Source: a candidate division NPL-UPA2 bacterium
GTDB lineage: Bacteria; Bacillota; UBA994
Length of the DNA stretch: 22,520 nt
Direction of reading: 5' to 3'
Assembly (NCBI GenBank): GCA_018725205.1
Contig: QLUB01000013.1
Span: 1 to 22,520, forward strand
The notes under the pieces: generated by a model
What the model was told of the DNA's origin: nothing
What the model saw: only the letters and a program-made list of their open reading frames with translations
The model's database searches: none
Position numbers and translations under genes: made by a program
Shown here: piece by piece, positions 14,934 to 20,908 of the stretch
Position numbering within the stretch: position 1 is the first letter of the stretch
Layout: each line of letters begins with the position of its first letter

Positions 14934-15340
14934 GGGGCCATCCCTCGAACAAGCAAGCGCCGCAGTTCCTGCTGAGACATGCTGCCGACCGCGTGGTGTT
15001 CCCGTCCGTTTGCATCGATCATAACAAAGTGGGGGATCGCCCGCAGATTAAAGCGACGCCCTAGCTCTATGGTTTCATCTACCCTAATGTCCGCGACAAT
15101 AAAAGTGACTCGCCTGCCGAACTCGGCTTTAAGCTCCCGCACCGCGGGATACATTACTACACAGGAGCGTCACGTATCGGAAGTGAACATAACGAAAACA
15201 GGCACACGCTCCGCAGTCGCCTGCTGAAACTCCGTAAAGGGCATGGCCGTTTTAAGATCGTCTCCGCCGCCTGGTCGAGCAAGGAACCAAGCCACAACTG
15301 CCACGAGCAGCACCAGTAAGAGGGATACGCTACGCTTCAC
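14930..15340 (-). CDS. Thioredoxin-like selenoprotein candidate, membrane-anchored (in-frame TGA read as selenocysteine)
   Basis: One continuous frame of 136 codons interrupted by a single TGA at 15172-15170. With the TGA read through, the protein has an N-terminal membrane anchor (about 5-21), then a thioredoxin fold: strand VPVFVMFTSDT (46-56), active site U57-R-S-C60, helix beginning VVMYPAVREL, and a cis-proline in AIPHFVMID (Pro103). The TGA stands exactly at the first cysteine of CxxC. Start GTG 15340 has GGGAGGG 8 nt upstream and overlaps the yhaM-like gene by 11 bp. The only downstream ATG (15154) has no ribosome site and would lose the active site. The coupled ccdA gene supports a working thiol-redox protein. 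Alternatives: recent nonsense mutation or sequencing error. Selenocysteine machinery is not in the window. Confidence 0.75.
15135..15149 (-). promoter_or_regulatory. Bacterial SECIS-like hairpin downstream of the in-frame UGA
   Basis: On the coding strand UCCCGC pairs perfectly with GCGGGA around a three-base loop GGU. The loop begins 26 nt after the UGA, and its first base is G. Bacterial SECIS elements are described as a short stem with a G in the first two loop positions about 16-37 nt from the UGA, so spacing, stem and loop all fit. A second short helix (UAA/UUA) with unpaired U residues may lie below the stem. Confidence 0.6.
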
Positions 15341-16331
15341 CGCCGCCACCCTCCCAAACATCCGCCAAAATACTGCGCTCCAGACGTTTGTCCCAAGCTG
15401 ACCAGCGCTCACCGAGGGATACAGTTTCGGCAATAATCTTCTCGACCTGGGCCAGTCGGCTACTGGTATAGTCGGCTAGGTGCAGCGCCACGGCATTAGC
15501 AGTTTTCGGTTCCTCGGGTGAACCCCATTCCCGCTGGCCATGATGGCTAAGGACGAGGTGTTTCAGCTCATCTCGCAAAGCTTGCGGGAAAGCCGGAATT
15601 CGCTCGGTCAGATTGCCAACCAACTCCGCTCCCAGCACAACATGGCCGATGAGCTTGCCTCTGTCTGTAACTTCAAAGCCAAACGCCCGCGGCTCATACT
15701 CCTCTGTTTTGGCCGCATCGTGAAGGATGGCCCCCACAATTAAAAGGTCGCGGTTAAGACGCGTGCCCTGCACCTGTACCATGCGCTCGACGTAAGCTAT
15801 GACTTCTAGCGTATGCATAAGGAGTCCACCCACAAAAGCGTGGTGTACGTCGCGGCCTGCCGGCGCCTGCTGAAAGGTATGCCGTACCTCAGGCAGGGAG
15901 AAATGTAAGTCCAGCAGCTCCCGTAAGCAGGGCGTTTCAATGCTGGCCATTGTTACCAGAAGCTCACCCCACATATCGGCTAAGGGACGCGGGGGTGGCG
16001 TAGAAAAATCCGAGGCGTCAATTTCCGTAAGTTTCGCGCGCGTTATTTCTTCGATGTAAATTTGCTTGTCTCCGCGGTAATCCTGGACTCGCCCCGACAC
16101 CAACACAATGTCGTCTTTGCGATAGGAGTTGTCGCTCGTAAGCGCCTCGTTCCAAGCCACGGCCGACACCCTGCCGGTACGGTCACCCAGCGACAACACC
16201 ATGCCGCACGCGGGCACCCCGTTCTTGTTGTAGTTAACAAGCCTTTTTTCAATCACAAAGAAGTGGCTCTTCACCTGCGCCCCAACCACTAGGTCTTTCG
16301 CGTATATCTTCGTCAGCCCGCCTGTGCGCAT
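15330..16331 (-). CDS. YhaM-type 3'-5' exoribonuclease (OB fold plus HD domain)
   Basis: Predicted cytoplasmic metal-dependent exoribonuclease of 333 aa. An N-terminal OB-fold nucleic-acid binding domain (about 15-100, including VLSLGDRTGRVSAVAW) is followed by an HD phosphohydrolase domain. HD residues: HHAFVGGLLMHT (163-174), the HD pair in ILHDAAKTEEY (His204, Asp205), GH at 229-230 and LSHHGQREWGSPEEP near 268-282. This is the architecture and order of Bacillus YhaM. ATG at 16331 lies just after the Kbl stop at 16333 with only a distant GGGAG, so expression probably depends on coupling to kbl. The last 11 bp overlap the thioredoxin start. Confidence 0.88.
   Translation of the reverse strand: MRTGGLTKIYAKDLVVGAQVKSHFFVIEKRLVNYNKNGVPACGMVLSLGDRTGRVSAVAWNEALTSDNSYRKDDIVLVSGRVQDYRGDKQIYIEEITRAKLTEIDASDFSTPPPRPLADMWGELLVTMASIETPCLRELLDLHFSLPEVRHTFQQAPAGRDVHHAFVGGLLMHTLEVIAYVERMVQVQGTRLNRDLLIVGAILHDAAKTEEYEPRAFGFEVTDRGKLIGHVVLGAELVGNLTERIPAFPQALRDELKHLVLSHHGQREWGSPEEPKTANAVALHLADYTSSRLAQVEKIIAETVSLGERWSAWDKRLERSILADVWEGGGGEA
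15349..15355 (-). promoter_or_regulatory. Ribosome binding site deciding the thioredoxin start
   Basis: GGGAGGG on the minus strand, 8 nt before the GTG at 15340. It favours this start over the upstream ATG at 15361, which would add residues read from the yhaM-like coding end. Confidence 0.6.
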
Positions 16332-16332
16332 C

Positions 16333-17511
16333 TTATTGAATGACTCCCATTTCTTTCGCTACTGCCGCAAAGGCTTCGAGGGCAAAATCGAGGTCGTCCC
16401 TAGTGTGTGAGGCCGATATCATGGCACGAATGCGCGCCTTTCCCTTGGCCACCGTCGGGAAGCCAATCTTAGTGGCAAACACACCCCTTTGGAACAGGCG
16501 ACGGCTCATCTCGCCTGCTACCTCAGCTTCGCCAAGCATTACCGGTGTGATAGGTGTCTCGCTTTTCCCAATGTCAAAACCTAAGCTGCTCATGCCGGTT
16601 TTGAAGTAGCGAGCATTACCCCACAATCGCTCTACAGGTTCGCCGCTCGCCGTAAGAATTTCAATGGCCTTCGCCGTAGCTGCCACATCAGGCGGCGTAA
16701 GCGCCGAGCTAAACAAGAAGGGACGCGCGCGCTGCTTGAGATACTCAATCAGCCTAGCGCTCCCGGCAGCAAAGCCGCCAATAGTCCCTATAGCCTTAGA
16801 AAAAGTGCCTACTTCCACGTCTACTTGACCGTGCAGGTGGAAGTGATCGACAATACCTCGTCCGTTCTCTCCCAGCACACCTTCGCCGTGGGCATCGTCG
16901 ACCATAGTCATGGCGCCGTAGCGTTTAGCGATGGCCACAATTTGGGGCAGTTTGGCAATGTCCCCGTCCATGCTAAAGACACCGTCGGTGATGACCAGCA
17001 CCCGCCCAGTGTTAACGCCCTTAAGCACTGACTCCAGTGAGTCCGGATCATTATGTTTATAGACCTTAATCTCGGCACGGCTTAAACGTGCCCCATCAAT
17101 AATGCTGGCGTGATTCAGCTCATCGGACACAATGGTGTCGTCCTTACCGACTAAAGCGGCAATAACGGCGAGGTTAGCCATAAAGCCTGACTGCAACGTA
17201 AGTGCGGCCTCCACACGCTTGAACTCAGCCACTTGCTTATCAAGCCCGGCGTGGAGACTCATAGTCCCGGCAATACTCCGCACGGCAGCAGGACCAACGC
17301 CAAACTCGGAAATAGCATCCATGGCCGCCTGACGGAGTCGCGGGTCGTTGGCGAGGTTTAAGTAGTTGTTTGAGCACAGATTGAGCTTCTTCTGCCCGCC
17401 AATAACAACCCACGCGCCCTGCGCGCTCTCGATAACCTTGATGTCATTGTAAAGCCCGCTGCTTTTTAGGTCATGCAGGATTTCGTCAATGAAATTGAGA
17501 CTGTCTGGCAT
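16333..17511 (-). CDS. kbl: Glycine C-acetyltransferase (2-amino-3-ketobutyrate CoA ligase)
   Basis: Pyridoxal-phosphate enzyme of the alpha-oxoamine synthase family (392 aa) that interconverts 2-amino-3-ketobutyrate plus CoA with glycine plus acetyl-CoA in threonine breakdown. Visible features: NNYLNLANDPRL (48-59), GVGPAAVRSIAGT (71-83), His134 in DELNHASIIDG stacking on the cofactor, DDAHGEG (205-211) and the Schiff-base lysine K239 in GTFSKAIGT. ATG 17511 has AAAAGGAGG at 17518-17526; the longer in-frame start at 17556 would translate part of a heptad repeat. The usual partner tdh (threonine dehydrogenase) is absent from the window. The related 7-keto-8-aminopelargonate synthase cannot be fully excluded, but similarity to Bacillus-type Kbl favours this call. 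Confidence 0.88.
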   Translation of the reverse strand: MPDSLNFIDEILHDLKSSGLYNDIKVIESAQGAWVVIGGQKKLNLCSNNYLNLANDPRLRQAAMDAISEFGVGPAAVRSIAGTMSLHAGLDKQVAEFKRVEAALTLQSGFMANLAVIAALVGKDDTIVSDELNHASIIDGARLSRAEIKVYKHNDPDSLESVLKGVNTGRVLVITDGVFSMDGDIAKLPQIVAIAKRYGAMTMVDDAHGEGVLGENGRGIVDHFHLHGQVDVEVGTFSKAIGTIGGFAAGSARLIEYLKQRARPFLFSSALTPPDVAATAKAIEILTASGEPVERLWGNARYFKTGMSSLGFDIGKSETPITPVMLGEAEVAGEMSRRLFQRGVFATKIGFPTVAKGKARIRAMISASHTRDDLDFALEAFAAVAKEMGVIQ

Positions 17512-17526
17512 GTGTGACCTCCTTTT

Positions 17527-17596
17527 GTGAACTTTGAATCGTGAATCTTGAACCATGAACGGGGGAGGCTTTCCGCTTTCCGCTTTCCGCTTTCCG
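17527..17596. repeat. Heptad mosaic array upstream of kbl
   Basis: Ten consecutive 7-bp units in one register: GTGAACT, TTGAATC, GTGAATC, TTGAACC, ATGAACG, GGGGAGG, then four copies of CTTTCCG. The array begins directly next to the Shine-Dalgarno sequence of kbl (17518-17526) and runs to near the end of the Nudix gene. Confidence 0.85.
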
Positions 17597-17606
17597 CTGT
17601 ACGCAT

Positions 17607-17981
17607 CTACTTCCGCTCCTTACCTGAGAGGTGCTTTTCATAAATAGTTTCTTTAAGCTCCTCCGAGCGAAGGCTGCGCCAGTCAACCTCTGAGGTGCCG
17701 CGTCGCAGCACAAGGTCGAACTTTAGCAAGGTCGGCTCGGCTAAGAACGTTAGCACCATGCGGTGCAAACTTTCGTTGCGCTTTTCGCGGGAGAGGTGAC
17801 GCGTAACTCTTACATCCGCGCCGGTTTGTGCGGCTACAGTGCGCCGCACGGCATCCTCGGGCGTCTCGCCCTCCTCCACGTCTCCGCCCGGCAAAGCCCA
17901 CACTCCCCCAAGGGGTCTAACCATAAGCACATGATGGCCATTAAGGACAATAGCTTGAACGTAGATCCTGCGATAATCCAT
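17607..17981 (-). CDS. Nudix-fold protein with degenerate Nudix box
   Basis: Small protein of 124 aa with the Nudix fold. Sequence before the box (IYVQAIVLNGHHVLMVRPLGGVWALPGGD) is typical of MutT-like hydrolases. In the box (33-55) the leading part is intact (G33, E39, R47), but the three acidic residues of REUxEE are Thr48, Ala51 and Gln52. Those glutamates bind the catalytic metal in active enzymes, so hydrolase activity is doubtful; a ligand-binding or regulatory role is possible. ATG 17981 has AAAGGAG 9 nt upstream and a promoter-like sequence before it. It would be the first gene of the Nudix-kbl-yhaM-trx-ccdA series, 95 bp ahead of kbl. Confidence 0.8.
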   Translation of the reverse strand: MDYRRIYVQAIVLNGHHVLMVRPLGGVWALPGGDVEEGETPEDAVRRTVAAQTGADVRVTRHLSREKRNESLHRMVLTFLAEPTLLKFDLVLRRGTSEVDWRSLRSEELKETIYEKHLSGKERK

Positions 17982-18017
17982 GTTCGACTGCTCCTTTCCA
18001 TCATCATCTCTAGCCTA

Positions 18018-18046
18018 AGCATACCAGAGGGTAATGTGCCGCGCAA
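18018..18046 (-). promoter_or_regulatory. Extended -10 promoter candidate for the Nudix gene
   Basis: On the minus strand TTGCGC (18041-18046), a 17-bp spacer and TATGCT (18018-18023), with TGG directly before the -10 (extended -10 TGn). It lies about 36 bp before the ATG at 17981. The -35 matches poorly; the extended -10 is the stronger element. Confidence 0.45.
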
Positions 18047-18081
18047 CGCCGAGGTCACTCGCGGGTTGGTGGCGCTGGGGG

Positions 18082-18109
18082 CTTTCCGCTTTCCGCTGTA
18101 CGCTACTCG
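18082..18109. repeat. Short CTTTCCG heptad block at the 3' end of the M14 gene
   Basis: Two CTTTCCG units followed by CTGTACG and CTACTCG, also in 7-bp steps. The first 22 bases are identical to 17583-17604 in the array upstream of kbl, so the two intergenic regions share a dispersed repeat. Confidence 0.75.
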
Positions 18110-20563
18110 CTAGCGGAACAGCGCATTAAGCAAAACCTTATACGTTCCTCTTGCTTGCGCGCGGTGATGCGGTCGAAACCCAATCAGCACTGCGCGCCCT
18201 TTCTTTACAGCGCACTCAAGCAGCGCAGCGCGTCCAAACAGCTTCTCTGCCCCATGCAACAGACCGCACACGAGAGGATTGACCGATGGGTAGCGCCCCA
18301 CCACTCTCGCCGACTCCTCAACTGAAAACGCGGGACTGCGCACAAAGACGACGGCCTCCTCCTTAGGCATGCCATAGGCGAGCGGATGATTGGTATCGAA
18401 GGCAACGCGCAAGAAAGAACCGGGCACAAGGAACTCGTCCTCGCGCGACGAGCCGACAATGTTAGTTACCCTAAGCCGCAGAGCTTCAATACACCAATCG
18501 CAGGCGTGGTCGACCCCAACCACGGTGCCCCCACCCTCAGCGAACTCGCGGAGCGCAAGAGAACCGGCTATCCCTAGCCCTCCGCAGTACTCCGGCGGAT
18601 AGACACCGGCCATCAACCCGTCGCTGATGTTTTTCGCGCTCGCGCTAGGCATTACCACAACGTCCAAGCGCTCTGCGAGACCACCTGCGCGGACATCTCG
18701 GTCTTTAAGCGTAGCATAGGGTATCCCGTATTGCTCGAGCACAAAACGCATAAAGCCTTCATCGGGGCTGGGCACGTATCCCTGATAAACCCCCACACGC
18801 GGCAATCGAGTTAGGGTCGTAACCGGCGGTAAGTCCCCGCAGGGCAAACCCCCCACACTAAGTCCCAGGTCAGCAGCAAGCTCCATCACGAACTCGCGCG
18901 CCTCCCCGCTTACTATCAGCGTGCCGGGTGGTAGTGCCGGCTCCTCATAATCGTGCATTAGCCGATGTACCGGGACTTGAGCTAAGAGAAGTTTTGTCAA
19001 TGCCGTATACATCCCATTAGGTTCAGGGCGAATGTACAGCCAACGTCCGTGCAGTGATACTGCAGGCGGATGCGGGACAAACCTTGGCGGCTGTTTGATA
19101 CGAGCCAGTGACGCCTTAAAAGGCGCGCGAATTTCGGTGACGGTGACACCCATCTGAATGGGAAGGCTGTGGGCAGCCATATCGTAGGGCTGCCGCAGAA
19201 ATCCGCCAGAAAAACGACGCACATCCGGATACCCCTGGTTCTCCAGTAGCGTCTTGGCAAAGGAGGAATACGGCTGCTGCATTAGCACAACATAGGTTCC
19301 TGTCGTATAGTCCACGCCGTCGGCAGAAAACGGCAACAGAGCCGCATGGACCTCTATACCGCCAAACATTAGTATCTCGACAAGCTCAGCCGCGACGCGT
19401 GGGTCGCGCTGCCGCCGCGTCAAGACAAAGGCATAAGTATAAGGCCTTGGAGCAGTTGCCCGCTGTCCGATCGCGACAAAGTTCTTAAGCCACAGCCCGC
19501 GATACTTGGCGGCATGTCTGAGACAAGCCAAGCCGGCTAGTTTGCAGTATTCCACTATATCGCGTAACCGCCACTCGCCTCCCCTCCACGGCTCCGGCTG
19601 ATTCCATGTAGCGATACGCGGGTCATACCCCCTGCCCCCGCGCAGATGTTGCTCGACTAGCGTCACAGGCGTGGCCAGTCTCGCGCTCGCCACCTCGGCC
19701 AGAATGCGCACTCCCCCGTGGTAGTGTTGGTAGTTGCGGCTCGGAGAGTAAGCGTCATAAGTAACGTTAGTCATAACGCCGGTCTTCCCGTGCGCGGACA
19801 ACTCAGCCGCAATGGTTTGCCCTAGCCACGCCGCCCCTTGGCGGATGAGGGGATCGACGTTGGGGTCATAGGGGTCCACAAAGGGGGGCAGTACGATGCG
19901 CGGCCCGTCTTGGCCTTGCTGATGGCAATCAAGCACTATTTGCGGGTGCCAAGTGTTATGGATATGCTCTACCATCAGCCGCGTCTCCTGTTGTGTGAAC
20001 ATAAACCAGTCACGGTTATTGTCGTGCCCGGCATAGCGGTGATAAAGCTGTGGAGGCGCCGTCCCCTCATAAGCTGTGCCAAGCGTTTGTCGGTACCAAT
20101 TAACGACTAGGTCTAAGCCGTCCGGGTTTGCGCAGGGGACAAGCAGCAGAACAGCGTTATCTAGCACTTCCATGGTTTCTTCGTCACACGCCGTCACTAA
20201 CTCATAGGCCAGCTCGAGGCTCATTTGCGTGGGACCGACCTCTGTGGCGTGGATGCTGTTGGTCATTAAAACAATCGTCTTACCTAGCGCCGTAAGCTCG
20301 GCTAATTCGTTGCCCTGCTTCCCACGTGGGTCGGCCAGCTCTCTTTGCACTTGCTGAATTTGCTCTAACCGAGCATGGTTTTCACTAGACGTAATTGTCG
20401 CCAAGAGAAAGGGACGCCCCTCCGTACTCCGGCCAATCTCAATCACCCTACAACGGGGGCTATTTTCGCTGAGCAGGCGAAAATAGCCTGTGATTTGCTC
20501 CCAATCGGCAAGGCTCCTGTCCGCGCCTACGGGGAAACCTAGGTACTGTTCGGGACTACGCAA
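18110..20563 (-). CDS. M14-family zinc carboxypeptidase-like protein, large form
   Basis: Protein of 817 aa with an N-terminal M14 metallopeptidase domain (about 10-300). Zinc ligands are visible as H105-A-T-E108 (in NSIHATEVGP) and His214 (DCHQQG). HDNNRDWFMFTQQE (180-193) is substrate-binding sequence, and Glu290 in ILAEVASAR is the likely catalytic glutamate. The remaining ~500 residues include segments resembling a class I glutamine amidotransferase-like fold (MFGGIEVHA, GGGTVVGVDHACDW), a combination known in large bacterial M14 proteins. No signal peptide is present, so a cytoplasmic location is likely. The start is TTG at 20563, with AGGAGG at 20574-20579 about 10 nt upstream. The gene stands alone between two heptad repeat regions. 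Substrate unknown. Confidence 0.82.
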   Translation of the reverse strand: MRSPEQYLGFPVGADRSLADWEQITGYFRLLSENSPRCRVIEIGRSTEGRPFLLATITSSENHARLEQIQQVQRELADPRGKQGNELAELTALGKTIVLMTNSIHATEVGPTQMSLELAYELVTACDEETMEVLDNAVLLLVPCANPDGLDLVVNWYRQTLGTAYEGTAPPQLYHRYAGHDNNRDWFMFTQQETRLMVEHIHNTWHPQIVLDCHQQGQDGPRIVLPPFVDPYDPNVDPLIRQGAAWLGQTIAAELSAHGKTGVMTNVTYDAYSPSRNYQHYHGGVRILAEVASARLATPVTLVEQHLRGGRGYDPRIATWNQPEPWRGGEWRLRDIVEYCKLAGLACLRHAAKYRGLWLKNFVAIGQRATAPRPYTYAFVLTRRQRDPRVAAELVEILMFGGIEVHAALLPFSADGVDYTTGTYVVLMQQPYSSFAKTLLENQGYPDVRRFSGGFLRQPYDMAAHSLPIQMGVTVTEIRAPFKASLARIKQPPRFVPHPPAVSLHGRWLYIRPEPNGMYTALTKLLLAQVPVHRLMHDYEEPALPPGTLIVSGEAREFVMELAADLGLSVGGLPCGDLPPVTTLTRLPRVGVYQGYVPSPDEGFMRFVLEQYGIPYATLKDRDVRAGGLAERLDVVVMPSASAKNISDGLMAGVYPPEYCGGLGIAGSLALREFAEGGGTVVGVDHACDWCIEALRLRVTNIVGSSREDEFLVPGSFLRVAFDTNHPLAYGMPKEEAVVFVRSPAFSVEESARVVGRYPSVNPLVCGLLHGAEKLFGRAALLECAVKKGRAVLIGFRPHHRAQARGTYKVLLNALFR

Positions 20564-20582
20564 GGGACGTCCACCTCCTCTT

Positions 20583-20744
20583 GTGAACAGGGAACTGTGA
20601 GCTAGGGATGGGGGAGGCTTTCCGCTTTCCGCTACTGGGCACTCGTCCGTCCCCCGTCAACCGTCAACCGTCAACCGTCAACCGTCAACCTTCAACCGTC
20701 AACCTTCAACCTTCAACCTTCAACCGTCCCCCGTCCCCCGTCAA
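20583..20744. repeat. Long heptad mosaic array between the M14 and decarboxylase genes
   Basis: The first part (20583-20645) has degenerate 7-bp units GTGAACA, GGGAACT, GTGAGCT, AGGGATG, GGGGAGG, then CTTTCCG twice. After a transition there are 14 perfect-length units from 20647 to 20744 of the form CCGTCAA, CCTTCAA or CCGTCCC. It begins 3 bp upstream of the Shine-Dalgarno sequence of the M14 gene, the same placement as the array upstream of kbl. Confidence 0.9.
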
Positions 20745-20751
20745 GTGGTAC

Positions 20752-20780
20752 TTGAACATTGCTCGCCATAGGTTTAATAT
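20752..20780 (+). promoter_or_regulatory. Sigma-A-type promoter candidate for the decarboxylase gene
   Basis: TTGAAC (20752-20757), a 17-bp spacer and TAATAT (20775-20780), each matching consensus at four of six positions, immediately after the heptad array. Transcription from here would give a leader of about 120 nt before the TTG start at 20909; I see no strong structure in that leader. Confidence 0.45.
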
Positions 20781-20894
20781 ATCGTTGTATGCGCAAAGTT
20801 AGAGAAACATGCGGAAAACAGAGCAAAACGCTAACCACCGCGCAGGATGGCAGTTTACGGCACATTAAGCGACATATCGCATCATTAGGACGAC

Positions 20895-20900
20895 AGGAGG
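20895..20900 (+). promoter_or_regulatory. Ribosome binding site deciding the decarboxylase TTG start
   Basis: AGGAGG 8 nt before TTG 20909. The frame is open back to an ATG at 20759, but that one has no ribosome site and would add 50 residues without family resemblance. Confidence 0.7.
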
Positions 20901-20908
20901 CTCTCGAG

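Noticed and set aside
14930..15154. A separate small gene starting at ATG 15154
   Set aside because: No Shine-Dalgarno sequence precedes this ATG, and the product would lack the first strand and active site of the thioredoxin fold; it is the 3' part of the TGA-containing gene.
17834..18058. Minus-strand ORF of 74 codons overlapping the Nudix gene
   Set aside because: It is an out-of-frame overlap of the Nudix start and its promoter region, without a recognisable domain.
20608..20802. Plus-strand ORF of 64 codons with repeating NRQPSTV residues
   Set aside because: It is a by-product of the heptad array (7-bp units give a 21-bp, seven-residue peptide repeat), and it has no ribosome site or family resemblance.
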